Assembly: GCA_020226215.1 (NCBI GenBank)
Contig: CM035236.1
Location: 7,197,001-7,261,000, forward strand
Reading direction: 5' to 3'
Length of the DNA stretch: 64,000 bases
From: Sindora glabra
Taxonomy: Eukaryota; Streptophyta; Magnoliopsida; Fabales; Fabaceae
Both the position numbers and the translations under genes were made by a program. The number at the start of each line of letters is the position of its first letter. The first letter of the stretch is position 1. The notes below the pieces were generated by a model, which was not told the origin of the DNA, did no database searches, and saw nothing but the letters and a program-made list of their open reading frames with translations. Positions 8,796-20,900 of the stretch are shown in pieces.

Positions 8796-11232
8796 GCCTT
8801 GCATGCTATAGTATAGATTTGGTTTTGTTGTACTTGGTCTACGGAATAACAAGTTACTGAAGATGGTGTCAGTGTTAGATGTTTGCGTTAGTGGTGCAAT
8901 ATTTATTTAATTGTTTAGTATGCCTTTATTCTCGTCGATAAAAGCTACCATTACTATGGGGCGAGTAATACTGAATTATAACAAGAGCACTGGCGTCTTT
9001 GCATTACCTTGTTCTTACTGGTGAACGTAGCAGTTGTGCGATCAAATGTGGCTTACAAGTGTGGTCGAAATTCAGCAATTGTACATTGTACATGGGTAAT
9101 TAAGATATCGGTTAGTATTCGGTGTTATTGACTAATTGAGCGCTCTTGAAAGTAGGCCCTGTGATGTATTTTTGCTTTGCGTTTGTCTATGTTTTAGGCT
9201 TTGATTTTAGGTGTATTGAAGCTATAATGACTGGTACGCGTCAACTTCATTGATCGGTGTAGGATAGCAGAGTTTGCATATTCTTGCTTTTTGATTGGAT
9301 TCAAGACTCTTTCTGTAAATCGGTGTTTTGGTTAGCTATTCATGGTTGAATGGTATTTGCTTTAGCTCATGGGATATTCAATTCTCCCTTCTTCAAATGA
9401 TTCTTCTAAAGTGAGGCATCTTCAAATGATTCTTCTAGCCTGAGTAAAAGTGAGGCATCTGTTTCAATATGAATGCTGTGCAGGTGAATATCTGCCTTGC
9501 TGGTGGTTACTAATTGATTTTTGTTAAGAATGTTCTTGGGATGGTACATCTTGAGCGGATAGGATCCTTGACATCCTTTTACTACATAACCAAATTGTTA
9601 ATGATTTTCTGTTAATTTATGCATGTTGGCAAATAGAATTGCAGCCCTTTTGATGTATTCCTTAAATGTACTAGAGGAATGATAAATTTTTGTGTTCGGT
9701 TTAAAATATAAAATTTTTTTGGAATGGGAACATTATTAGGAATATTATTTGTTCAATATTTTCCGTGACTTGGGTATTCTACATTCTTGCAACGAGGAAT
9801 GTTCCAATATGATTTTGTCATTTTATCACCATAACTACGTTACTATCTTAATCCACTAACACCGGTTTGTTATTGTCTACTTGCCATTTAAGTCCGTCGC
9901 TGTTTGCTATCAGATTATGTTTATCATCATTTATTGTTTTTTACTATTGCCCATCACTATTTGTCAGGGTTGACTACTTGCTGTCTATCATCATTTACCC
10001 CCTTTTTTTTCTTATGTATCACTTTTGGCGATTGCTATCTGATCAAAATTTTACGCAATTTTTTAGAAGTATATTTTTAATAATTCAATAATATTTTTAA
10101 AAAATATTAATTAATTCAAATGTAATATTATAATATTTTTAATCAAATTAAACATAGTATTTCGAGATTCTCTAGAATTATAAGGGAGTGTAAAATTCTG
10201 TGACATGTAAGATACAGCGAACCGGACATTTACATCACGTTAGATTCTGTGATCGGTAGTGAAAATTTTTTGTTGCATTAGTAATTTATAATGTAAAATT
10301 ATTTTAGATGAGTGAGTCGTGAAGTTTCAAATTGATGTACATTATTCTATTTTTAGGCAAAAGGATATCTAATTGGATTAAAATTGTGCTTTCTATTAAA
10401 ATTTATTTATAAAAATGAATCTAAAAAATTATCTTCTTTATTAAAGTGAGGTTACAAAGTTTCTTTTCATCTCCACTTTAAATTCTTAGCCCTCATTTCC
10501 AACTTCCAATATCGATTGGCAAAAATGAGTACTATCTCTATATCGACACTTAGGATAAAGACATTAAAAATCCATGTTCATCGGAGATGAAGATGGTGAT
10601 ATTTTTGAAATGAAACTAACTTAAAATTAAATTTCTAATTTAGTTAACAATCCGTCCTAATCATGGTCTATGTAATCCATTAGCCTCCTACAATTTTTTT
10701 CATCTAAGAAACTGTTAAATTTAAAAAGTGATATATTGACTATAAAAATTAGAGGATGAGATTAAAATTTGAATAAAAGAAGATTAAAAAAAGTAGGTTT
10801 TAACCTGTTTCCCCATTTCCATCCATCTATCTGTATATGATACTAAATGCAAAATGGGCACAAACACCACTTCCACAGTAAATGCATGAATGAGCCCTTT
10901 TTCCTCCTCGTTCTTCGAGGAGGGAAAAAAAAAACTATGTTGAACGTAATTTCAAAATCAAATGTTGGCTAAACTGCTCACGTAAAGAACAAGGCATCTT
11001 AATCTTGGGATGCCTATTAGACACACCCACAATGTATTGCAGAAATCAGAAAACTGAGCAAAAAAATGAAAAAACACCGGACTGTTTCCAAGATATGGAA
11101 AATATTCATCCACAGTAATGATGAATCTAGGAACACTTATCTGTGGAACTACTTATTCCGCCCTCACTTCGAGGGCCACCCAAAAAATAATTGATCTAAT
11201 TTCAAGACTGCATCATAAATGGAGAAAAAGAC
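8793..11232. other. Intergenic DNA between the RPL26 locus and VDAC
   Basis: No conserved coding segment seen. A small local duplication (TTCAAATGATTCTTCTA at about 9395 and 9422) is present. Positions about 10345-10500 resemble 25-155. The VDAC 3' UTR should lie in the last few hundred bases. Confidence 0.45.
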
Positions 11233-14112
11233 TCAAGGCTTGAGAGCAATGGCAAACCCAAATTTGGGATTTTTATCGAGGGCCTTGGTGTCAAACTCAC
11301 CAGAAATGGTCAATACTGACTTCGGCAAAACCTCATGCTGGACAAGGGCTCCCAGCTTTCCGTGATTGTTGAGTCTAGCTTTTACCTGTGTCAGATGATC
11401 AACAGCGTATAAGCCTCCAACTGTTAAAATGTTTTCATTGGTGGAGAATTTTCTAGTGATCTCCCCAACAGCAGCGCTCTTCTTTAGATTGTCTAGATGA
11501 TGGACATATGATGCCTTAATGCTGTCTCCCTTGTCGCCACTGAATGGAAATTTAGGATCTTTAATATGATCGCCGTTAAAAAAAAAAAAAAAAAGAGGGG
11601 GTGTAATAGTAACTTTCTGAGGGGAACAAAAATTTTACATGATTATTGCAGCAGATGAATCAGATTTTGTAACACTTATACCAGCCGTGTACTTGGTAAA
11701 ACTACCAGATGTACTATCGTAACCTGCCTGGCCACCAAGAACAAAACTTGGGGTACCAACGGCAACAGAAACATCAATGATAGGGGGTTGGTTCAAGGCA
11801 ATCGCTGTTGTCAAGGTAGCGTGGTCATGAAAGTATTGAACCTCTAACTGCAGAAGACAAAGCTGACAGCATTTCAAGAACAATGTAAGGAACCAAATTA
11901 GACAAATTTCCTAGCTAGAAGATGCAAAGTATTTTACCTTGCCAGCATTATAGTCAGGAACTTTAAATGAAGCAATAGTCTTAGTGGATGGAATAATATC
12001 GGCAAATGTGAGGGTTGTTGAGATCTGCCAAGGAGAAAACAAAAAAGATGAGTTACTAAAGAAGAGTGAACAATGAAATAATTTAACATTTGACGCCACC
12101 CACATTAGATGCCGTGTCAACTTTCAGATCAATAGTAGTGTTCTTGTACTTGTACAATGCTGCCACATCCCCAGTTGAGAGTCCTCCTTTCTTCACAGCC
12201 GTTGAAGTGAGGGTCTGAAAGGAGTAAAAAAAAGGAACAACTCAGACCGAGAAAAGAAGTTAATAAGTTTCACTCCTTGGAAGATTAAGGTGGCAAGATC
12301 CTCTAGATGCAAAAGAAACAGCTCTAGAGAACATAAAACTGCTGCATAATGCACGACCAAGAATCAACAGCAGCAAGAGTAAATTATTACTCCCGAAGCT
12401 AGTTTGTTCATGACTTAACTGAAAATGTCAAATTGAATTCCTAACCCTAGAAATACAGTAAATGTGCTTAATGTTTGAATAGCAGGAATTGCAATCTATT
12501 GCAATCAAACTCAAGCGCACATTCTTTGCTCTTAAATACATGTCCCTGATCCCCAAATCCCAAAAGAAGCAACATGTAGTTGAAACAATCTAAAATCAAA
12601 TAAAAAAAGAATTATGTAATACACCATTAACATTATCACTAACCATACGCAATTTCCAGGGAACCTCAAATCTAATTCAGTCGCCGGTGGAAAATTTTCA
12701 AGTTTAATCATGATTCTCCAACAAGTAACAACAATCGGCTAATCATAAACTTCAATTAAAAATCATAATGCTTTTAGCTCACCTAGTCGGTCTTATATAT
12801 ATTGTCTTAACAAGATATTGTAAATTGCTTGAACCAGACAAATCCAGTTCGAACAATCATTTTCCCTTTCCTCTCAACCACAGGCATCTATTTTAGATTT
12901 CCCATGCTATTTCTTTACAAGCAGAAGTGGATTTCTAGTAGTCCATTCACCAGATAGCTTAATACCTTAATGCTGAAAGTGTTCAACTTGTCTCAAAGCA
13001 CCCTTTTTCATACTAAAATAGCTTTTTGATTTCTAGAGAACATACACCAGTTTCAAATTCAATGCTGGTTAGCATTTAGAAGTAATAAGCTACAACTAAG
13101 AAGTAAAAGCAAAGTACGGGAAGAAAGGTATGCAAATGGCAATCACACTAGATAACTTTCATTAGGAATGAACTCAGAAAATATTTTATTTCTAATCTGA
13201 TTTTTTCTGCCATTCACGTATTGATTTATCTTCGAGATCTGTCTCTCTTCACATTTCACAACATCCTTCCAAGACATCAGCATATATCAACAAAGCATTC
13301 ATATGATGAACATTGTTGTTTTGTGTAAAAGGGGAAAAAAAATTCAATAGTATCGATCCTTTATGGTTTGCTTTCCTCCTAGGCCACAAATCAGGAAAAA
13401 AAAATGTTAGTATATGATGATTTCATGTAGCTGCACAACTAAAAATGCAAAAGAATAACAGTTTCATGGAACTGAACTAACTGCATAGTCATCACGATAT
13501 TGAATAAATAGGTGGAAGTAGCGAGATTCTGAAGTCCATACCACTCCTTGTGTGAGTTCTAAATTTTTTTAACATTCCATGCATAGAACACGAGCAAATC
13601 TCGTTGGATTAACACAAATTTAGATCATTAAAAAAAAAAGTTCAGATAACTGATTAGTCTCATGAAGTTAGGTCCTTAATGTATAAAAATTCAGAAATTG
13701 TAAAAACGACGCGAATCAAATTTGTCATGACATTGCTAAACAGAATGACATGGAAATAAAGCAGCAAACAATTAAAATCAAACGCAATCGAAATCATAAC
13801 GGAATACGCGAGAAGTAGTAAGGTGATAATAGAAAATCGAAATATACGAAGGAAGGAATACCATACCACTCCGGCGTCACTGTAAGTGGAAACGGTGAAC
13901 TTCTGATCGGAGTTGTAGTCCCTGGTTAAAAGATCTACGAGCAAGTAACAAATCTAATTAGTTTTCATTGGCTTCGACAAATGCAGTCAAATTCATCATA
14001 AACTAATCACAGAAGTGGAGTGAAGGAGATCGATGCGAGAATCATCTCGTTGATGAAAATCACCATTGGCTTTCTTTCCGATATCTGAGAATAGACCTGG
14101 TCCCTTGCTCAT
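11233..14112 (-). CDS. VDAC: Mitochondrial outer membrane porin (VDAC), six exons, intact
   Basis: Voltage-dependent anion channel: a beta-barrel in the mitochondrial outer membrane passing ATP, ADP and other metabolites. Exons on the minus strand: 14112-14064, 13934-13867, 12214-12104, 12024-11938, 11847-11639, 11539-11233. All introns are GT-AG. The coding sum is 831 nt, giving 276 residues, the usual plant VDAC length. The start gives MSKGPGLFSDIGKKAN, the N-terminal amphipathic helix region of plant VDACs. Next come TRDYNSDQKFTVSTYSD, then VPDYNAGKLEVQYFHDH (about 110-126). The eukaryotic porin signature region follows (YAVDHLTQVKARLNNHGK, about 225-242), and the protein ends FAIALKP. Intron 2 is long (1,652 bp); the others are 79-129 bp. 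It resembles the 36-kDa porin group, but I cannot assign a numbered orthologue. Confidence 0.93.
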
Positions 14113-15717
14113 CTTAGCAAACTGACGCAGAAAGGATGGAAGAGAGAGAGGCAGAGAAGAACAGAGATCTGCCTGATGGACTGGGTTGGAGGCCGAAGCA
14201 GTTGTGGTGTGCAAAAGAAGCTTTTTCCATTTTCGCTTTAAAAAAACGTAAAATATATGTGACGGCGAATATTTGCCGGTTGTGACAAATATTTGGAGAT
14301 GCTGGTCATTGTCAGCCGTTGATTTATGTAAAAGTATGAATATATTATAATTATAATTCATGGGACCCAAATCTCAGGGCTATTTTTGAAATCATCGGCT
14401 ATCACCACATATGACCCTGGCTCGTTGCGACACTTGGTTGTGTTTGCGCGAATTATTTTATCTGTTATTACAAGCGATTGAAAAACACATCTTATACGAA
14501 TCGCATATTCAAATTTTTTATTAATAAAAATTGTAACTTTCGTATATATTTTATATTAGATAAAATAATAAATATAAAAGTTTTAATTTTGAGATTAATC
14601 ATGTGTGAAATATATTTCTAAAGCCTTTCGTTTTTCATTTATAAAAATTGTAAAATTAAATAAACATAAATTTTTATAAAAATACAAAACAATATGAAAA
14701 CTTGTACATCTCTAATTATACAAAGGACAAAATTTAAGTGAGGTGTTATAAGTTTATGTTGTGAAATTCTCGATTAAAATTTTACGCATATATCAATTTT
14801 TTAATTAATTAATAATTATATTTATTAAACATAATTATTAATGTCAAATTACAAAAGTAATATATAATAATTATAAAGACAAAATTTTGGTTTACTATAG
14901 AGGTCAGTGGTAAATCCATGCAACAAAAGATCAGGAGTTATGATTTACCTGATCTTGATAAGTAATACTGACAAATCATTTATAAGAATTTCTATAATGA
15001 TATCTAAAAAGACAATTTTAACATATCCAAATTAAAAGTTTAAATATTGATACCTAAAATACTTGTATTTATATTTATCATTGAATTAAAATGTTATTTA
15101 AATTTACAATTAAGAAAGATAGATGGGAGAAGGGGTTAATTTATGAAAAATGATAACATGACATTTTTTCTATTCTAACTATATATTTTAACTTATTTAT
15201 ATATCTAGCAATAATTTAAAATGAATTTTTATAATGGGCTATCAATATTATGCCAATATTATTGAATCAATAGTGATTTATATAATAATTTATTGAGTCA
15301 TCAAACACATTCAATAATCAATACAAATGATCTACATATAAATTACCTATATTTATATAATATATTAAAAAAATTATAATAATTTTTTTACCCATGAATG
15401 TATTTATAATTTTAAATGTTAAATTTTTTTTATAAATTTTCTATTCTTAATAAAATAAAAATAGAAAATAATTAAAGCAAATGCATGAATTTTTTACTTT
15501 CATGCAAAAATATTTTTTATAAAATATAATTATAAAATATTAGAATGAGAAATTATATTTTATTTATTTGATATTCAATATAAAGAAATGGAAAAAAGAA
15601 AAAAAATTCATCTATATCTTCTTTCACAATCTTGGGACAAACCAAAAGGAAGAAAGCGTAGAAACCATAGAGAAATTCTAATACACAATAGGAAGAAATT
15701 CAAATGAGAAGAAACGG
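14113..15717. other. VDAC upstream region and AT-rich spacer
   Basis: The VDAC 5' UTR/promoter should lie at about 14113-14450, with GAGA-like purine DNA at 14138-14160. The rest is AT-rich with no gene I recognise. Confidence 0.4.
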
Positions 15718-16306
15718 AAGATGTGGCTTACCATTTCCTAAAATCGAATTGACCTTTGTTAAAGGATAAACCATTAGCTAATTATGAGATTCTTCTCATT
15801 CATTTTATCAAAGAGATTTAAAATCTAAAAAAATAAAATGTAATATTATATAATTGAAAAGATAAAAAAATATTTCAGGGAAAATGAATATATTCTAGAA
15901 ACTTCATGGTATCTTTAAACTTCAAAATTTGCATACCTGCAGTATTTGAAAAATGATTCGTAATTTTTCTACGCATCGAATATACATTTTCTCACTTATA
16001 GGATTTGAAAAATGATAGGTGTGGCTCACCATTCCTAAAATCGAATTGACCTTTGTTAAAGGACAAACCATTAGCTAATTATGATATTCTTCTCATTCAT
16101 TTTATCAAAAAGATATCAAAATCTTAAAAAGTAAAATGTAGTATTATGTAATTAAAAAAAAAAATTTCGGGAAAAATGAATATATTTTAGAAATTTCTGG
16201 GTATCTTTAAACTTCAAAATTTGCATACCTACAGTCTTTCAAAAATGATTCATAGTTTTTCCAAGCATTGAATATACATTTTCTCACTTATAGTTAGTGA
16301 TAAATA
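15718..16306. repeat. Tandem duplication, about 298-bp unit, two copies
   Basis: Copies run from about 15718 and 16016. Each opens with TGTGGCTYACC, contains AAAATCGAATTGACC and ends near ATACATTTTCTCACTTATAG. They are diverged by roughly 10% with small indels. No coding content. Confidence 0.75.
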
Positions 16307-18900
16307 TATAGGCCATGACATACCTCCTCTCTAAAAGTCATATAGGCTTACCATAAAGTAAGAAAATGTTTTATTATATAAATAAGTTAATTTTATTTAT
16401 AGTATATTGAATGTATTTTAAGTGTTAAAAATTTCAATAAGAATATATCAATACTATATTTATTATTGTATTGCATTTAAAAGAAACATTTGATCTATAT
16501 AAATAAGTATTTGTGTTGAACACATATAACTAATATATTTTTATCCATGAATGTATATAAATGAATATTTGTGCATAAACTATTTATTACTGAATATATA
16601 TATAATCAATATAGCTTTACTCGTGAATGTTTATAAATGAGTATTTATACATAAATTATTTATCCATGAATATATATATAATCGATACATTTTTATCTAC
16701 ATATTTTTATTCATATTTATGAAGAAAAATATTTTTTAAACAATAAAACACCAAAAGTGATTTTAAAAAATACTTATCCATTTTTTAAGATTTATTCTTA
16801 AAAAATTAAAATCATAATTTTGCATACTATCTCTAAAATCTAACATATAAAATTAGATTATATATATATATAAACACTAATTCCCAAAAAATTGTTTCAA
16901 AAATTAAATTAAATTAAATATATATATTATGTAGATCCTAACTTTTAATGTATAATTATTAAATTTAAAATGACACAGAGTTGGTACCTCGTATAAAAAA
17001 ATTTGATTGACTAATAAAATCCAATTTCTCCTACCTCACATTTAATCACGAAAGCCAACTGTGAAGCCATTGTTAGAATTGAAGTAATCGAATTTCATAA
17101 TTTTTATCCACATCAAAGAAATTCTTTCACGGCATTACCCTTCTTTACTTAGATGAAATCTTACGATGATGGAAGGTTAGAGTTTTGTGAAAGTTGTTTA
17201 TTATTAAAATAATTTTGAGGTTGCAACGTAACCTTTCAATTTTCATTTATTTAAATTTATTTTGAATTTTTAATTTTTGTTTTAAAATTTTTTATATATA
17301 TGTAAAATGAAGTTTGATGCAAATTTTTAAATTTATATAGAAAAAAATATTTTGGCCCAATTTATTTTTGTAAACCCATAAATTTTTAAAGAAATTGGGA
17401 TAAAAATAAAATTAGAATAAATTTAAACTTTAAATTTTAAGATTTATAAATAAGTATCATTTATTTATTAGTTTATCAATAAAAATATCGATACTCAGAT
17501 TTTAAATTTAAATATGAAAAAATTATCCTATCTAAAAATACCATGGATTGCATTTAAAGAATTATGCCTTAACACTCAATCCAAGGTTTAGTTGCGGCTT
17601 GAAAGTTAGGAGAAAGAAAGTGTTATCAATATTGAAAGGTTACCGTCAGCAACGGTGAAATGGTTGTCAATGCATGAAATTTTGGTTAGTTTATTGCAAC
17701 GAGGAATAATTAATGGACAACTAGATTTCTTGACAAACTTTCAAAATTGTTCATTTTCTAGAAGTGTATATTTGCTCACATGTATAATTTTGGGCAGTAA
17801 CAAGATTCTAAATAGAAATCGTCACCAAAATCTTCTTATTTGGAAGAATCAAAATTTAAATCAAACAAATCGATGACCCGTATGACCCTTTCTTGTTTTC
17901 CTTTTAACTTTTATGTCACATGCTTGTAGTCATATATAATTTGGATCCATTGTCATTAAGATGGATAATACTTTGCATTTGAAAGCTGCAAGACGAAGCA
18001 AATTGCGCTTTGAAAGTGATCCCCTCCAACCTTACGGTGTCGTGTTAATAATTTAGATTTAGATTATATTGAAATTTTTATCTTTTTTTTTTTTTTGTGT
18101 GTTTCGCATACTAGTGGAAGACAAACACAATATATTGTTAAATTTGTCAAAATATAAACACTTTCTAATTAAAATAAAGGAAGGAATTTGCACCTTGTTT
18201 TTCATAAGCATTCTTTTTGAGAGGTCGAAATACAATTTACCAATCTTAATAGACTTATAGAAGCAAACCTTTTATTCTACATTTCAAGATTAAGTGTTAA
18301 TCATAAATTTTATAGTATATCAGTGTACTTTAAGTAGTGTATCAAAATTTGTCTATAATTATAATTAAAAATTTCATAATAAATAATTATAAAATTTTAT
18401 CTAAACTTCCTCGTTATACGAATATAGTGCCCACCAATCATGCTAAAGAACTACCTTCCGTTATAAAAATAATGCATGGATTGAAATTCTGCTCAGTTTT
18501 TGGATTTTATATTGCGACAGTGTTTAAGGACAGTGAATCTGTTTTCGTTTGGCTCCCGGGATTGTTTACAGTCTTGAAGCTAAATGTTTGGATTAAATGT
18601 AATTTTCGCTCCTGACTTAAAATAATTTATTTTGATTCATTTAAATATTAAATCAGTATAGTTTAATTTTTAGTTTGATATTCATCAATTTTTTTCTATT
18701 TCTATAATTTCATTTTAATTTCTAAATATTTATTATATTATTTTTTAGAAAAATAATTTTTGATAAATAATTTAAATTTTCATATATAATTTTTTGATTT
18801 TGTTGAAAATTTTTAAAATTTAAACAATTGTTTTATTCTTACATAAAAATTATTTTAAGTTAATATGAAAGAAACATTAAGTGAAAATGATCTTGTGAAA
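16307..18900. other. AT-rich spacer
   Basis: Low-complexity AT-rich DNA. A roughly 104-bp segment around 16545-16700 is imperfectly duplicated (ATGAATGTWTATAAATGARTATTT motif twice). No supported gene. Confidence 0.4.
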
Positions 18901-18921
18901 TTAAGAAAATGATAAAAATGC

Positions 18922-19005
18922 CAATGGGTTAACCTAATTGGTTGTGGTAATTTGGATAAAATCACTATAACTCTCTTTAATTATAAGTTTGAATTTCCTT
19001 CAATG
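18922..19005 (+). mobile_element. Degenerate tRNA-derived SINE head
   Basis: GGGTTAACCTAATTGG (18926-18941) resembles a tRNA A-box and its flank. AGTTTGAATTTCC (18986-18998) resembles a B-box with CpG decay. The CCTAATTGGTTGTGG wording is typical of plant SINE heads. The 3' end was not identified. Confidence 0.4.
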
Positions 19006-19172
19006 CTAATTGTTTTATTTAATGAGTAATCCTTATCAGCAAGATTCTTTGATGCTAAGGAAGATCCTTTAGATTCTTTAATGTTAAAAGGCTAATTAAG
19101 TCATTCACTTTCAATTCATTTAAACTTGGTAGTAACTTCTGAATGGGTCTTTGTGTGATAGACAACCTTCTA

Positions 19173-20466
19173 TAGAGAGATCCCTTAACATTTAAAGATT
19201 AATTGAATCGATGTATTTCGATCCAATTGAACTTAACAATAACCTTTAAGTGAATCTCTATTGGCAATCTTAATATGTCATTAATATTTTGCTTGATATA
19301 ATTGGGAGAAACTCCCACTCATATCATTTTTATCATTTAGAAAAATGATGAAAAATCAAACAATAGGATTAAAATTACATCAATTTAATATTTAAAATAA
19401 TCAAAATATGTTATTTTAAATTTTAAATCAAAAATTAAAATTATATAATTTATATTTTAAAAAATTGAAGTTGTGTTTAAACTCAAATATTTTTTTAGGT
19501 TGGTGCTAAAAATATTTAAAAATGAAGCTGGTATACTATTCAAATTTGAAAAATATACGATGCATCACCATTTTTAATGGTGCAAATTTATATCATTAAA
19601 TAAATAGAGAGATCCCCTAACATTTAAAGATTAATTGAATCGATGCCTTTCGATCCAATTGAACTTAACAATAACCTTTAAGTGGATCTTTATTGGCAAT
19701 TTCAATATGTCATTAATATTTTGCTTGATATAATTGGGAGAACCTCTCATTCATATCATTTTTATCATTTAGAAAAATGATGAAAAATCAAACAATAGGA
19801 TTAAAATTACATCAATTTAATATTTAAAATAATCAAAATATATTATTTTAAATTTTAAATCAAAAATTAAAATTATATAATTTATATTTTAAAAAATTGA
19901 AGTTGTGTTTAAACTCAAATATTTTTTTTAGGTTGGCGGCAAAAAAATTTAAAAATGAAGCTGGTATACTATCCAAATTTGGAAAATATACGATGCATCA
20001 CCATTTTTAATGGTGCAAATTTATATCATTAAATAAATAGAAAAATCCCCTAACATTTAAAGATTAATTGAATCGATGCCTTTCGATCCAATTGAGTTTA
20101 AGAATAACCTTTAAGTGAATCTTTATTGGCAGTCTCAATATGTCATCAATATTTTGCTTGATATAATTGGGAGAACCTCCCATTCATATAATTTTTATCA
20201 TTTAGAAAAATGATGAAAAATCAAATAATAGGATCAAAATTACATCAATTTAACATTTAAAATGATCAAAATATGTTATTTTAAATTTTAAATCAAAAAT
20301 TAAAATTATATAATTTGTATTTTAAAAAATTGAAGTTGTGTTTAAACTCAAATATTTTTTTTAGGCTGGCGGCAAAAAACTTTAAAAATGAAGTTGGTAT
20401 ACTATTCAAATTTGAAAAATATTTGGTGCATCACCATTTTTAGTGGTGCAAATTTATATCATTAAA
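19173..20466. repeat. Tandem array of a 432-433 bp unit, three copies
   Basis: TCCC landmarks at 19181, 19613 and 20046 give periods of 432 and 433 bp. Copies are about 95% identical, and copies 2 and 3 share variants absent from copy 1. Each contains an inner hairpin near its end (CACCAT/ATGGTG arms around TTTTTA). A satellite-like or recently amplified block. No open frame. Confidence 0.9.
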
Positions 20467-20470
20467 TTAA

Positions 20471-20514
20471 TATTTATGATTTAATTAATTTTAAAATTAA
20501 TTAAATCATAAATA
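20471..20514. repeat. 44-bp perfect palindrome at the array edge
   Basis: Two 22-nt arms with no spacer, centred between 20492 and 20493 (TTAATTTTAAAATTAA at the centre). Weaker complementarity extends further out on both sides to roughly 20450 and 20535. Could extrude a cruciform or mark a MITE-like fold-back. Confidence 0.85.
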
Positions 20515-20539
20515 ATAATTTAATAATGTAAATCTAAGT

Positions 20540-20900
20540 TATTAAAAAAGGTGAGCACAATAAACGCTCGTTCAAGTTTCCTGCCACGAGCCTACCAACT
20601 AATGGATTACTTTCAAAATAAACTTTGAAAAGCCAACCAGCAAATGTAAATGATGTTACTCATTCATAACTATTTGGTCAACTAATTGACTCAGCCACCA
20701 AAAGCGAGTGTCTGCGCATGAACTATTCGTCAAAACGTTTCCAACTTGCCGGTGATTGAATTTTGGAGGTACGGTTTCGCCAACTTGTGAAGACGACGCA
20801 GGACCGGAAAGGAAATCATGTGGACGATTCTGCGAATTTGCGCATCGAGATCGCGAATTACCAGGAAAAAGTAACATCACGCATTTCATTTAAGTAAGCG
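20540..20900. other. GC-richer island of unknown origin
   Basis: Base composition rises compared with its surroundings. The minus strand has a 77-codon open frame (20889-20656). It resembles no family I know, has no visible splice partners, and may be a gene or transposon fragment. Confidence 0.3.

Noticed and set aside
8583..8852. Open frame rich in alternating Tyr-Ile
   Set aside because: It is simply the (AT)n microsatellite read as codons.
17655..18615. Several 60-90 codon plus-strand frames
   Set aside because: AT-driven residue content (Ile, Asn, Lys, Phe), no conservation recognised and no splice support.
19173..20466. CRISPR-like array
   Set aside because: Units are contiguous 432-bp tandem copies without spacers, in a plant nuclear context.
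20656..20889. 77-codon minus-strand gene
   Set aside because: No homologous family, splice partners or promoter recognised; kept only as a composition island.
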